Source: Halobellus rarus (GTDB taxonomy: Archaea > Halobacteriota > Halobacteria > Halobacteriales > Haloferacaceae). Taken from it: a stretch of DNA of 64,000 nucleotides. The stretch spans positions 186,001 through 250,000 of the forward strand of contig NZ_JANHDI010000006.1 of assembly GCF_024494595.1 (NCBI RefSeq). Reading direction: 5' to 3'. A program made the translations under genes and the position numbers. The first letter of the stretch is position 1. Each line of letters opens with the position of its first letter. The notes beneath the pieces are model-generated. The model saw only the letters and a program-made list of their open reading frames with translations. It was not told the origin of the DNA and searched no databases. Positions 41,520 to 50,794 of this stretch are shown here, in pieces.

Positions 41520-42730
41520 CGATCGAGCACCTCGTCGAGAACCAAACTCAACCTGCGGGCGACGACGCCGCGGTCGTAGTGTTCGATCATGTGTTCTCGG
41601 CCGTTCGCGCCGAAGGTCTCCCGACGCTCTGCGTCCGTGAGCAGCGAATCGAACACCGCCGCGAGTCGTTCGGCGTCGTTCTCGACGAACAGGCCGCCGC
41701 CGGACTCCTCGATCAGCGATTCGATCTCGCCGACGCCGGTAGCGACGACGGGGAGCTCACACGACATATATTCGTACGCCTTCGTCGGAACCGCATATTC
41801 GAGCGTCGAGTCGCGTTTCAACGGGGCGACGCCGATCATCGCATCGTTGAGAACGTCCGGAACCGTCTCCCTCGGGACGAGCCCGGTGAACTCCACGCGG
41901 TCCTCGAGGCCCTCCTCGGCAGCCAGTCGCTTCAGCCGATCCGTTATGTCGCCGTCACCGACGATTTTGAGCGTCGCATCGGCCGTTTCGATCGACGCCA
42001 TCGCTCGAACGCAGGCGTCGAGGTCCTGTGCGTGGCCGACGTTCCCGGTGTAGACGATCGTCGGGTCGGGCTCGCCCCCAGTCGGTCGATACTGGTCGGT
42101 GTCGACGCCGTTCGGGATGTGGCGGACGATTCCCTCGTCTACTCCGTATCGTTCGACGAGCCGCTCTCCGAGGACGGTCGTCGTGACGGTGATCCGATCG
42201 GCCGTCCGAAGGACGACTCGCTCGTACCACCGGCTCGCCCGTTCGACGAGCCCGCCATCGTCGATGAAATCCAGGCCCACAGCGGCGTCGATCCAGAGGT
42301 CGCGGACGTCGACGACCCACGGTTTCCCCGTCAGGAGGCCGAGCGGGAGCCCGGCGAGGCCGGTGAATATCGGCGGGGACGACGTGATGACCACGTCGTA
42401 CTCCCGGTAGTGAACCAGCAGCCACAGGATCGCGTGCAGCGGGAAGAGGAGGTAATACGCCATCCGACTCCAGAAACTCGGGTCGGTCGACGTCGGCTGC
42501 CACGACCACAGGCGGTGGACCGTGACCCCGTTTGTCCTGTGAGAAGTCCGCCGGGTCCACGTCCGGGAGAACTGTCCGTGCGGGAACGCCGGCGGGGGCG
42601 CGAGGACCGTGACGTCCCACTCGGCCTCGCTGAGGTGCGTACACGTGTCGCGGACCCGAGATGCGTTCCCCGACCGATCGGGCGGATAGTGCTGGGAGAC
42701 GACGACGACGCGTGAGTTGTCTTCAGACAT
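41516..42730 (-). CDS. GT4-family glycosyltransferase (WbuB-like)
   Basis: The 404-residue protein follows the WbuB/L-fucosamine-transferase style of GT4. VVVVSQHYPPDRSGNASRV is at the start, YDVVITSSPPIFTGLAGLPL near 118, KPWVVDVRDLWIDAAVGLDF near 142, ITVTTTVLGERLVERYGV near 190 and IPNGVDTDQYRP near 212. The donor domain begins at PTIVYTGNVGHAQDLDACVR and contains VPTKAYEYMSCELPVVATGV. The hydrophobic stretch MAYYLLFPLHAILWLLVHYR near residue 91 is a usual membrane-contact element of these enzymes. It overlaps the heparinase gene downstream. This pairing of WbuB-like transferase and heparinase protein is common in bacterial O-antigen and capsule loci and here indicates a surface polysaccharide. 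Confidence 0.88.
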   Translation of the reverse strand: MSEDNSRVVVVSQHYPPDRSGNASRVRDTCTHLSEAEWDVTVLAPPPAFPHGQFSRTWTRRTSHRTNGVTVHRLWSWQPTSTDPSFWSRMAYYLLFPLHAILWLLVHYREYDVVITSSPPIFTGLAGLPLGLLTGKPWVVDVRDLWIDAAVGLDFIDDGGLVERASRWYERVVLRTADRITVTTTVLGERLVERYGVDEGIVRHIPNGVDTDQYRPTGGEPDPTIVYTGNVGHAQDLDACVRAMASIETADATLKIVGDGDITDRLKRLAAEEGLEDRVEFTGLVPRETVPDVLNDAMIGVAPLKRDSTLEYAVPTKAYEYMSCELPVVATGVGEIESLIEESGGGLFVENDAERLAAVFDSLLTDAERRETFGANGREHMIEHYDRGVVARRLSLVLDEVLDR

Positions 42731-42990
42731 AGGTTACCTGATCGATTCGGGACCGAACCCCTGACCCTTCCACCGACGTCGATCCACCCCGGCTCGGACC
42801 GGAACCGGAACTGTTCGACGCGGGCGCCCACCGCTCGGAGGGCAGGGTCCAGACACGCTTCGCTCCCGCTCGAGTGGGGGGTCGGTACGGCCCACGGAAC
42901 CACGCGGTCGACGCTGCGTTCCCGTTCGGTTCGGACGAGTCACTACCGCGACGTACCGCCGAGGGGCCCATTGTTACGATTCGACTACCG

Positions 42991-43932
42991 CTACGTTTGT
43001 CGCTCATTACCGGCGCTGTCCGAATCCGTCGGCGACTCCGCGCGGACGAGCGTTTCGAGTCCCGCTTCGAGACCGACGGTCGGTTCGTATCCGAGCCGCT
43101 CCCGGGCCCGAGAGACGTCGGCGCGACTGTGCCGGATGTCGCCATCCCGCGCCTCGGTGTGGACGACCGGCGAGTCGCTTCCGACGGCATCCCTGGCGCG
43201 TTCGGCGAGTCGGGTGATACTCGTCGACGTCCCGGTCCCGACGTTGTACGCGGCCCCGACGTGGTCTGTCTCGGCGGCCAGCCGGTTCGCCCGAACGACG
43301 TCGTCGACGTGGACGAAGTCCCGCGTCTGCCCACCGTCCCCGTGAACCGTGATCGGATCGCCGTTCCTGGCCTGTTCGAGGAATACCTGGATTACCCCGG
43401 CGTAGTCGCCCCCCGTCTGCCCGGGACCGTACACGTTGAAGTAGCGGAGCGCGACGGTTTCCAGCCCGTAGAGGTCGTGATACAGTCTGGCGTAGTGGTC
43501 AGAGGCTAACTTATCCAACCCGTAGGGCGACGTGGGAACGAGCGGGTCGGTCTCCGAGACTGGAACGCTGTCGGGATCGCCGTAGACCGCCGCGCTCGAC
43601 GCGAGGACGACCCTCGCGTCGTGTCGCCGAGCGGCCTCGAGGACCCTGAGCGTGCCGGTGGCGTTGACCGTGTGGCTTTCGACTGGATCGTCGACCGAGG
43701 CCGCGACGCTCACCAGCGCCGCCTGGTGGAAGACCACGTCGACGCCGTCTATGGCCTCTTCGACCACCTCCCGTTCGCGAACGTCGCCCTCGATCAGTTC
43801 GACGTCACCGGGAGGCGTCTTTTCGGGATCGATATCGAGGACTCGAACGTCGGTTTCCGACCGGAAGGCGTCGACGAGCGCACCGCCGATGAACCCGGAA
43901 CCGCCAGTGATCAGGACGCGTCGTGCTTCCAT
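42991..43932 (-). CDS. NAD-dependent nucleotide-sugar epimerase (extended SDR)
   Basis: The 313-residue protein starts MEARRVLITGGSGFIGGALV, the GxxGxxG nucleotide site, followed by VRVLDIDPEKTPPGDVELIE, GVDVVFHQAALVSV and SSAAVYGDPDSVPVSE. The catalytic Tyr-x3-Lys lies in TSPYGLDKLASDHYARLY, then ALRYFNVYGPGQTGGDYAGV and FVHVDDVVRA. These are extended SDR epimerases/dehydratases acting on UDP- or dTDP-sugars, most like UDP-glucose or UDP-GlcNAc 4-epimerases. The ORF extends to 44106 but the extra segment is unrelated; the ATG at 43932 is chosen. It probably supplies a galactose-type NDP-sugar for the cluster. Exact specificity is unknown. Confidence 0.88.
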   Translation of the reverse strand: MEARRVLITGGSGFIGGALVDAFRSETDVRVLDIDPEKTPPGDVELIEGDVREREVVEEAIDGVDVVFHQAALVSVAASVDDPVESHTVNATGTLRVLEAARRHDARVVLASSAAVYGDPDSVPVSETDPLVPTSPYGLDKLASDHYARLYHDLYGLETVALRYFNVYGPGQTGGDYAGVIQVFLEQARNGDPITVHGDGGQTRDFVHVDDVVRANRLAAETDHVGAAYNVGTGTSTSITRLAERARDAVGSDSPVVHTEARDGDIRHSRADVSRARERLGYEPTVGLEAGLETLVRAESPTDSDSAGNERQT

Positions 43933-44195
43933 ACGCGGCAGTCCGGGCGACAGTGGGTTTAGTAGTCGGAGCCTGATACGGCGACGGCCGTTCTCGCGGC
44001 CGGAAATCCGGCGGGTGAAGGATGGACCGACCCGCCGCTCGATCGCTGCGGCAATCGCTCGGCGAGTGAAATCGGGACCCGGACCGTAGGGCACAGTTGC
44101 TGGCACACAAGCTGTTTACTATCTCGCGACCAGGTCCCATATGTACCCACGGGCGCAGGTGTTATCAAGCTGACGGACGTCCGCACGCCGTCTCT

Positions 44196-46007
44196 TCACT
44201 CGACGGTGACGCTCTTGGCGAGGTTCCGCGGCTTGTCGATCGGTCGTGACAGTTCGTCGGCGGCGAGATACGAGACGAGCTGAAGCTGAACGTTGGCAAG
44301 GATGCCGGAGACGTCGTGGTGGGTGTCCGGAATCCGGAGCACGTGATCGGCGTAGTCGTCGACCTCGTGGTACCCGTCCGCGGCGACCGCTACCACCGGA
44401 GCGTCGCGGGCGCGCACCTCCTTGACGTTGTGTAGCGTCTTCGTGTCGTTTCGGCCGGTGAAAATCGCGAAGACGGGGGTCTGTTCGGTGACGAGCGCTA
44501 GCGGGCCATGTTTCAGTTCCGCGGCGGAGAACCCCTCGGCGTGGTCGTACGTGATCTCCTTGAACTTCAGCGCGCCCTCCAACGCGACGGGGTGTCCGAT
44601 GTCGCGGCCGATGAAGAAGTACGACTCGCTGTCGTGGTACGCCTGTGCGACCGACTTCGCGGTCGACTCGTCGAGGATACGCTGGACGTCGTCGGGGAGC
44701 ACCGCCAGCGACTCGAGCAGATCGCCCGTCGCCGCCGGGGTCCCGCCGTGGATGTCCTGACTCAGCCGCTCACTCAGGAGGATCAACGTCGCGACCTGCG
44801 CCGAGAACGACTTCGTGGCCGCGACGCCGATCTCGGGACCGGCCCGGATGTACACCGTGTCTTCACACTCTCGGGTGAGCGTGGATCCGACGACGTTCGT
44901 CAGGGCGAGCGTGCGCGCACCGGTGCCCTGCACACTCCGGATCGCCGACAGCGTGTCGGCCGTCTCCCCGCTCTGGGAGACGGCGATCACGAGCGTCCCG
45001 TCGTCCGTGGGCGGCGGGTTGGAGCCGTACTCCCCCGAGAGGAACGCCTGTGCAGTGATACCCCGGTCGGCGAGCAGGGTCTGCGCGTACATCGCCGCGT
45101 GGTAAGAAGTCCCCATCGCGACGAGGTGAATCGATTCCACGTCGGAGAACGCCCCCGGAGGGAGCTCTTCGAGTTCCGCGCGGCCGTCCAACTGGTTGCT
45201 CCGTCCGCGGATCGTCTGCCGAAGGGCGGTCGGCTGCTCGTAGATCTCCTTCAGCATATAGTGGTCGTACCCGCCCTTTCCAGCGTCGTTCGGATCCCAC
45301 TCGACCGTCTCGACCGGACGGTCGATCGCGACCCCGTCACCGTCCGTGATCTCGTAGCCGCCCGGACGCATCGTGACGACGTCGCCGTCCTCGATGTAGA
45401 CGACTTCGTCGGTGTATTCGAGGAAGGCGGGCACGTCGCTGGCGAGGTAGAACCGGTCCTCGGACCGACCGAGCACCAGGGGCGACCCGCTTCGGGTTCC
45501 GAACACGGTGTCGCTCTCCTCGAATACGGCGGCGATCGCGTAGCTCCCCGAGATCCGATCGACCGCCCGTCTGAAAGCCTGCTCCGGCGAATACCCCGCA
45601 GAAAGGAACTCCTCGATGAGGTGGGGGACGACCTCGGTGTCCGTCTCGCTCGTGAACTCGTGCGTCGAGAGCTCCGATTTGAGTTCGGCGTAGTTGTCGA
45701 TGATGCCGTTGTGAACGACGGCGACCTGCTCTAAGCAGTCGGTGTGTGGGTGCGCGTTCGCGTCCGTCGGGGGGCCGTGAGTCGACCAGCGCGTGTGACC
45801 GACGCCGATCCGGCCGTGTATCGATGCCGTCTCGACCGCGTCGCACAGGGCATCGATCTCGCCGGCGCGTTTGATGACGTCGAGGCCGTCGGCGTTCGCG
45901 GTGGCGATGCCGGCGGAGTCGTACCCGCGGTACTCGAGGTTTCGGAGCCCCGAGACGAGTTCGTCGACCGCGTCGCCGCGGCCGACCCGGGCGGTGATTC
46001 CGCACAT
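44196..46007 (-). CDS. glmS: Glutamine--fructose-6-phosphate transaminase (isomerising)
   Basis: The 603-residue protein begins MCGITARVGRGDAVDELVSG with the catalytic Cys2 of the Ntn glutaminase, followed by LRNLEYRGYDSAGIATANAD and GRIGVGHTRWSTHGPPTDAN. Two SIS domains hold the fructose-6-phosphate site (LVAMGTSYHAAMYAQTLLAD, LVIAVSQSGETADTLSAIRS, and EGALKFKEITYDHAEGFSAA), and the end KPRNLAKSVTVE is the usual GlmS tail. It makes glucosamine-6-phosphate from fructose-6-phosphate and glutamine, the first step to UDP-GlcNAc. The ATG at 46007 overlaps the stop of the GlmU-like gene (TAATG), so the two are coupled. The remaining step, phosphoglucosamine mutase, is not in the window. Confidence 0.95.
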   Translation of the reverse strand: MCGITARVGRGDAVDELVSGLRNLEYRGYDSAGIATANADGLDVIKRAGEIDALCDAVETASIHGRIGVGHTRWSTHGPPTDANAHPHTDCLEQVAVVHNGIIDNYAELKSELSTHEFTSETDTEVVPHLIEEFLSAGYSPEQAFRRAVDRISGSYAIAAVFEESDTVFGTRSGSPLVLGRSEDRFYLASDVPAFLEYTDEVVYIEDGDVVTMRPGGYEITDGDGVAIDRPVETVEWDPNDAGKGGYDHYMLKEIYEQPTALRQTIRGRSNQLDGRAELEELPPGAFSDVESIHLVAMGTSYHAAMYAQTLLADRGITAQAFLSGEYGSNPPPTDDGTLVIAVSQSGETADTLSAIRSVQGTGARTLALTNVVGSTLTRECEDTVYIRAGPEIGVAATKSFSAQVATLILLSERLSQDIHGGTPAATGDLLESLAVLPDDVQRILDESTAKSVAQAYHDSESYFFIGRDIGHPVALEGALKFKEITYDHAEGFSAAELKHGPLALVTEQTPVFAIFTGRNDTKTLHNVKEVRARDAPVVAVAADGYHEVDDYADHVLRIPDTHHDVSGILANVQLQLVSYLAADELSRPIDKPRNLAKSVTVE

Positions 46008-47185
46008 TATCCTCTCACCTCCGCGCCCTCGGAGACGTCGTATCCGAGGTTGACGCCGGAGGCGACGGTCCCCCGCGGACCGATTCGACACCCGGGCGTG
46101 ATCGTGACGTTGGAACCGACCGTCGCACGGTCGGCGACGACTCCGCCCATCCTTTTGTTAGTGTACTCGGTGCCATCGAGGACGACCGTCGCCGATCGTC
46201 CCGGGGAGACGGTCCCGTCGCCGATCGTCGCTCCGCCGCCGACGATCGTGTCTCGGAGCACGGCGTTGGCACCCACGCGCGAGTCGGGACCGACGATCGA
46301 GCCCTCCAACACCGTGTTCTCTCCCACGATCGTGCTCGCGTGGAGGCACGTCCCGTCGCGGACGACCGCGCCGGCGGACACCTTACAGTCCGGTCCGATC
46401 AGGACGTTCTCGCCGACGACGGCGGAATCGTGTACTCGGGCAGAATCGTCGACGGGGGACACAGCAGCGACGAGTTCTGGATGGGAATAGATGAGGGTCC
46501 GGTTCGTCGAGAGCAGATCCCAGGGATACGACGGGTCGAACCAGACGCCGTTGGGTGTCGTCGCGACGACGTCTCCCGCGAGTTCGCCGATCGCGCCCGT
46601 CAGCGGCCGTTCACCGTCGACGAAGTCGGTACGTTCGAGCGCGTCGAATATCGTCCGGTCGAACGCGTACACGCCCGTGTTCACGCGTGCGGACCTACTG
46701 TGTCCGGACTCGTCGATCCGTTCGACGAGTCCGTCTCGAATCCCTACCGTCCCGTACTCCGCCGTCCGGCTCGAGGACGCGACGGCGAGACAGGCCGCGG
46801 CGTCCGACTCGACGTATCGGCTGACGGTCTCGCGGACCATCGTCGCGTCGATGACGTTGTCGCCGTTGACGACGAGAAAGGTCTCGCCGGCGTACTCTGC
46901 TGCCGCCTGGAGCGCGTGGCCGCTACCCAACTGGGTCGACTGCGTGACGTAGGTGAGATCGAGGTTCCGATAGCTGCTCTCGAAGTGGTTCTGGATCCGG
47001 TTTTTCGCGTGTCCGACCACCAGAACCACGGACTCGACCCCGCTGTCGGCGAGCGCGTCCAGGGGGTATTCGAGTATCGGCCGACCGGCCACCCGAAGCA
47101 TCGGTTTGGGTTGATACCGAGTCAGCGGGCGGGTCCGGCGACCCTCGCCCGCAGCGAGGACGACCGCTCGATCGATCGAAGTCAT
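46007..47185 (-). CDS. Bifunctional sugar-1-phosphate nucleotidylyltransferase/acetyltransferase (GlmU-like)
   Basis: The 392-residue protein has an N-terminal nucleotidyltransferase domain (about 1-230: DRAVVLAAGEGRRTRPLTRY, QPKPMLRVAGRPILEYPLDA, LGSGHALQAAAEYAG, FLVVNGDNVIDATM) and a C-terminal left-handed beta-helix of hexapeptide repeats (about 250-390: DDSARVHDSAVVGENVLIGP, TIVGENTVLEGSIVGPDSRV). The layout matches archaeal GlmU-like enzymes that make UDP-GlcNAc from glucosamine-1-phosphate, and its coupling to glmS supports that job. Archaeal relatives also use glucose-1-phosphate, so the symbol is withheld. Its stop shares one base with the glmS start (TAATG). Confidence 0.88.
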   Translation of the reverse strand: MTSIDRAVVLAAGEGRRTRPLTRYQPKPMLRVAGRPILEYPLDALADSGVESVVLVVGHAKNRIQNHFESSYRNLDLTYVTQSTQLGSGHALQAAAEYAGETFLVVNGDNVIDATMVRETVSRYVESDAAACLAVASSSRTAEYGTVGIRDGLVERIDESGHSRSARVNTGVYAFDRTIFDALERTDFVDGERPLTGAIGELAGDVVATTPNGVWFDPSYPWDLLSTNRTLIYSHPELVAAVSPVDDSARVHDSAVVGENVLIGPDCKVSAGAVVRDGTCLHASTIVGENTVLEGSIVGPDSRVGANAVLRDTIVGGGATIGDGTVSPGRSATVVLDGTEYTNKRMGGVVADRATVGSNVTITPGCRIGPRGTVASGVNLGYDVSEGAEVRG

Positions 47186-47488
47186 ACCCGGAATCCGACT
47201 GTAGGACCCGATCGAGGCCGAACGGTGCCGCCGGTCACCTCGGTATTCCGTTCACGCACGAACGCACTCCGACAGGAACTATGCATACCTCATCTGCTGC
47301 CTGAACAGATATTGTAATGCAGATCCTTGAAAAATCCTATAGAACGTCAAAAGAAACTCTGACACGGCGGGATTCGTTAGGAGACTCCTACTGCCGACCG
47401 AGACCGAATCGATATTCGACGCGACGAAGCGCCTCGGAGTCGGAGTGGATCGGTCGGTGAAGCGAGCAGTGACCGCTCCAGGGCGGAC
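47186..47488. other. Intergenic region upstream of GlmU-like gene
   Basis: No gene is seen in these 303 bases. The part around 47305-47350 is AT-rich (CAGATATTGTAATGCAGATC) and probably contains the promoter of the minus-strand GlmU-glmS operon, although no strong TATA-like box stands out. Confidence 0.4.
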
Positions 47489-47791
47489 TCACCGAATGTC
47501 GAGCGTGACTACGTCTTCGGTAACGGTGACGGTGTATCCACAGTAGTCGAACGATAATCGGGCGTTCGATCGGCCGACGCGCTGGCCGTCTTCGAACACG
47601 CCGTCGAGCGCCTCCGGGTCGATAACGTCTCCCAGTACGGGCAGATCGCCCGGCGTTACGTCTTCGACTTCGGCGACAGCCCTGATGACCGAGACGGTAG
47701 CGGACGCGTCAGGGTCTCGACGGGTCCGGTAGATGGTCGACGCGTCAGCGTTCGATGCCGCGCTTCGGTGAGTCGCTTGAGACGGATTCAT
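47489..47791 (-). CDS. HalOD1-domain small protein
   Basis: The 100-residue protein has a polar N-terminus, then a HalOD1 domain: SATVSVIRAVAEVEDVTPGD, LPVLGDVIDPEALDGVFEDG and NARLSFDYCGYTVTVTEDVV. It is a stand-alone copy with no receiver or sensor. Its function is unknown; the family occurs as an output module of haloarchaeal signalling proteins. The start ATG at 47791 is the only plausible one. Confidence 0.78.
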   Translation of the reverse strand: MNPSQATHRSAASNADASTIYRTRRDPDASATVSVIRAVAEVEDVTPGDLPVLGDVIDPEALDGVFEDGQRVGRSNARLSFDYCGYTVTVTEDVVTLDIR

Positions 47792-48344
47792 ACTGGCTCT
47801 CTTGCCCCGGGATTTAGACTACCCTCTATAAACAGTGTCGATCTGCCCCGCTGTAATGTCGTTTGCTTGGCCGTTCAGCCGATCACACGACTGCCTTCGG
47901 TCGGGTACGCGAAGACTGCGGGGAATCGGCAGCAAACGATGCCATAGGTTACGGCGTATGGGTCGACCACCGACCCTGTCAGTGTCAGCGGTCGGTCAGT
48001 GGTCCCTCGCCACGAAGGAAATGGCAATGATAAAATAACTGTGCCTGACGGACAGGTATTTTAGAAAATAAGTCAACCTTATCGAATTTAGATGATTTAT
48101 AGCAAATATCGGTGTGGTCGATAGTACACTCGTACCGCGGCTGTCTGCGAGCGTCCCTTGACCCCGGACATCCCGCCGCAGTTGCGGTACCGGTCTCTGT
48201 GTATGGATCTTCGACCCCAGACTTCGGGGCCGATACCCCCGAAGTTTCGTCGAGGAGCGTTTACGACACGATCGTAGGCGTCTACACGTTTTGACAGGCG
48301 GGGCACAGCGGACACCGAGGGCGTAATATCGATTGACGTCGCAA
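47792..48344. other. Long intergenic region with AT-rich block and hairpin
   Basis: No supported gene. The middle part (48040-48112) is strongly AT-rich (TATTTTAGAAAATAAGTC, TAGATGATTTATAGC) and could hold promoters. The strongest structure is the hairpin at 48221-48245. Small ORFs here lack family patterns. Confidence 0.45.
48221..48245. terminator. Perfect nine-base hairpin downstream of the VCBS gene
   Basis: ACTTCGGGG and CCCCGAAGT pair perfectly around a seven-base loop. The hairpin sits about 100 bases beyond the stop of the minus-strand VCBS gene, as a terminator or 3' processing element might, but no T-run follows. Confidence 0.4.
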
Positions 48345-49568
48345 TCAGGACCGGTTGTACCAGACGTCGACGTGGACGTTCGGCTCGAAGGACTTCCCGA
48401 TGATGTCGGGGCGGCCGTCTCCGTCGACGTCGACGGCCTTGGCCTCGTGGGTCGGAATCCCCGACTCGACGATTTCTTCTCTGAACTCGCCGCCGCCCTG
48501 GTTGTGAAACCGGATGTGCTGTGCCGATGCGTCGTTCTCTCCGAGGCCCATCTCGGCGACGTAGATGTCGGGAGAACCGTTTCCATCGAAGTCGGAGACC
48601 TGTACCGTGTGCGGGCAGTACAGCTCGTCACTGAGGATGTGAGGCTCCCAGTTTGGGGGATCGAACCACCCGACTCGCCCCATGTGTTCCCCGTATATCG
48701 GGGAGTCGCCCTCGGCGAACACGACCTCCAGTTCGCCGTCGTCGTCGAGATCGCCGACGGCGACGCGGGTCCAGTCCCAACCGGTGACGATGTGCTCCCG
48801 CGTCCACTCCGGTGCGAGATCGGACTCTTCACCGCCGTCGGCTTCGACCGGCCGACTGGACGGCTGGTCTGGTCCGCCCGTCGCCGCTGCCTTTCGGTAG
48901 ATCGCCGTTCCGGCGATCAGTTCGTTGCCGCCGTCGCCGTCGATATCGACGATCGCGAGTCCCTCGACGTCGACGCCGCGACTGACGACTGTCAGCTGCT
49001 CACTCGGCCACGGCGACTGGGAGGGATCGGCCGGGACGTCGTAATAAAAGACCGTCTCGCTCTCCTGGGAGAGCCCGACGACCTCCGGTTCGCCGTCGTT
49101 GTCGACGTCGCCGAAAGCCAGGTCGTGATACTTCGAGAAGTCGTCCGCAATCAGGTGTTTCGTCCACCGGTCCCGCGGGTCCGACGGTTGTTCGAACCAG
49201 TAGATGTCGTTGCGGCCGTACCCCTGCCCGACGATCAGATCGAGGCGTCCGTTCCCGTTGACGTCACCCAGTGTGCTCCCGAGGGCGTGGAGGTCCGACG
49301 CCGACGAAATCGTGTGCCGGGTCCACTCGGAACCACCGTTGTGCCGGCCCGCGCCGGGGTTTTCGTACCAGAACAGGTCGTTTTCGAGTCGTCGAAGCAG
49401 GCGTCCAATGAGCGGGATACTCCGGTCGCCGAGGACAGGGAGATCCTCTGCACCCATCCCGCCGACAATCAGATCGGGATACCCGTCACCGGTCAAATCG
49501 GTGGGTTGACAGACGAAGAGACGCCCACACGGCGGCGAGTCGTCGATAGCGTGGTGCTCGAATCGCAT
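48345..49568 (-). CDS. VCBS/FG-GAP repeat beta-propeller protein
   Basis: The 407-residue protein consists of FG-GAP/VCBS blades with calcium-binding loops: TDLTGDGYPDLIVGGMG, GDVNGNGRLDLIVGQGYG, GDVDNDGEPEVVGLSQ, VDIDGDGGNELIAGTAIY, GDLDDDGELEVVFAEGDS, SDFDGNGSPDIYVAEMG and VDVDGDGRPDIIGKSF. It is about seven blades and so probably a complete propeller. No signal peptide is visible, which is odd for a family that usually acts outside the cell; a frame opening with GTG at 49580 adds only four residues. It may bind polysaccharide or protein. A truncated copy with a stop lies at 9689-10030. The ATG at 49568 is chosen. Confidence 0.87.
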   Translation of the reverse strand: MRFEHHAIDDSPPCGRLFVCQPTDLTGDGYPDLIVGGMGAEDLPVLGDRSIPLIGRLLRRLENDLFWYENPGAGRHNGGSEWTRHTISSASDLHALGSTLGDVNGNGRLDLIVGQGYGRNDIYWFEQPSDPRDRWTKHLIADDFSKYHDLAFGDVDNDGEPEVVGLSQESETVFYYDVPADPSQSPWPSEQLTVVSRGVDVEGLAIVDIDGDGGNELIAGTAIYRKAAATGGPDQPSSRPVEADGGEESDLAPEWTREHIVTGWDWTRVAVGDLDDDGELEVVFAEGDSPIYGEHMGRVGWFDPPNWEPHILSDELYCPHTVQVSDFDGNGSPDIYVAEMGLGENDASAQHIRFHNQGGGEFREEIVESGIPTHEAKAVDVDGDGRPDIIGKSFEPNVHVDVWYNRS

Positions 49569-49894
49569 CGTAAGAGCCACGAGGACGGCACGGACCCTTA
49601 CTATACAGTAACTATAAGCGGTTTACGACCAGTTATCGTCGCCTCAGTATGTATTCACGCAACCGTATCAATTCGACGGGCAGTCGTTCTCGGTCGTACC
49701 CGCCGCGTTAGTAGCTCGATTCCACGATCGCAGGCAATCGGATCCCCGAGCGCCGCGTTGATACCAGTTCGGGGGGTGATTCAGGATCCCCTAGGAGAGA
49801 CTATTCGAACAATTCCATCCGACAGCAAGACCGGTGACGAACAAGCGCGTCCGCTACCGACGTTTCGGTCCGAAGGACACGGACCCCCCTCAAA
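49569..49894. other. Intergenic region between VCBS and zinc-ribbon genes
   Basis: No gene is supported here. The stretch includes CTATACAGTAACTATAAGCG around 49600-49619, which contains possible promoter elements for the minus-strand VCBS gene. Confidence 0.4.
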
Positions 49895-50122
49895 TCACGG
49901 GAGGTCACTGGTCGGCCATCGAGGCCGCTGGGGTGACTGCTCTCCGTTTCCGTCGCCGCGGACGGCCGCCTCGCCGATGGCCAACTGCGTTCGAGTGAGA
50001 CAGTTGAGACACCCGTGGACGCTGTTGTCGACACCGAAGACGCGGATGAACTGTTTGCTGACTGCCGATCCACACCGTCGACACTGCCGAGTCGTCGCCG
50101 TTGAGGCGTTTCGGTCGGACAT
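49895..50122 (-). CDS. Small zinc-ribbon protein (DUF7563-like)
   Basis: The 75-residue protein has two CxxC pairs spaced by about 22 residues: RQCRRCGSAVSKQFIRVFG and NSVHGCLNCLTRTQLAIGE. This matches the short haloarchaeal zinc-ribbon family in which CxxC, a VFG turn and HGCLNC are conserved (DUF7563). Zinc binding is expected; function is unknown. The frame opens with GTG at 50131, but the ATG at 50122 is preferred. It is upstream of the VCBS gene on the same strand with a wide gap, so cotranscription is unlikely. Confidence 0.75.
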   Translation of the reverse strand: MSDRNASTATTRQCRRCGSAVSKQFIRVFGVDNSVHGCLNCLTRTQLAIGEAAVRGDGNGEQSPQRPRWPTSDLP

Positions 50123-50506
50123 ACGTGCCACGATATCCCAATGAACTCTTGGTTATATACGAAATACCGGACGAGGGTGTAGCGTTTGTAACTCGTTATA
50201 CCGCCGATCGCCCGGGGGAGTGCGGTCGTGTGAGCTCCGGGATTCACGCCCCCGATAGGGCTCGAGAAACCGACTTAGAACATAATATCGGCGTGGATAT
50301 TCGAGGATGCAGCCGAAGACGGAGCCGAACCTAACCCGTTCGAAACGGACGCTAATGAGACTCTAACAAAGGGTCTGGCAGGACGTATTCCGCCTGTCCC
50401 GTCATCCGGCGATCCCCCACCCACCCCCCCATTACGAGCCGACGCGAACGTCGGATCGGCGGGCGCTTTTATTTCGGAACGAGTGAACAGAGGAGACAGC
50501 GAACCG
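50123..50506. other. Intergenic region
   Basis: About 380 bases without a supportable gene. A 122-codon minus-strand ORF across this area has no family pattern and overlaps the neighbour. TTATATACGAAAT near 50152 may be a promoter element for the minus-strand zinc-ribbon gene. Confidence 0.4.
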
Positions 50507-50794
50507 TCACCGATCGAGTCGGTGGGACGACTTTCGATCCAGAATGACCGTTCCGTCTCCAAGGACAGTGACCGTCTCGTCGGCGTAGGCAAATGACACA
50601 GTGGGCGACCCCCGATCGCTCGTCGTGTCCGAATACAGCGCATCGAGCGCGTCCGGATCGATCGAATCGTTCAACGTCGGGAGGTCGGTGGGGTCGAGAC
50701 CGGTGCAGTCGCTTAGTGCCTCGACGACGGCGACAGACGGTGGAACGTCCTCCCAATCGTACCTGTAGACTGCCTGTTCAGGCCGTTCTTTCAT
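50507..50794 (-). CDS. HalOD1-domain small protein
   Basis: The 95-residue protein carries a clear HalOD1 domain: VPPSVAVVEALSDCTGLDPT, DLPTLNDSIDPDALDALYSD and PTVSFAYADETVTVLGDGTV. It is the closest of the three HalOD1 genes in the window to the family consensus (SVAVVEA, IDPDALDALY). It probably takes part in signalling as a stand-alone output module; no partner is evident nearby. Confidence 0.82.
   Translation of the reverse strand: MKERPEQAVYRYDWEDVPPSVAVVEALSDCTGLDPTDLPTLNDSIDPDALDALYSDTTSDRGSPTVSFAYADETVTVLGDGTVILDRKSSHRLDR

Noticed and set aside
41492-42715. 407-codon open frame on the plus strand
   Set aside because: It is antisense to the WbuB-like glycosyltransferase, which has all expected motifs.
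44508-45734. 408-codon open frame on the plus strand
   Set aside because: It is antisense to glmS and has no recognisable domain.
48333-50144. 603-codon open frame on the plus strand
   Set aside because: It lies antisense to the VCBS gene, whose calcium-loop repeats are unmistakable. The plus-strand frame is the mirror of GC-rich codons and shows no family pattern.
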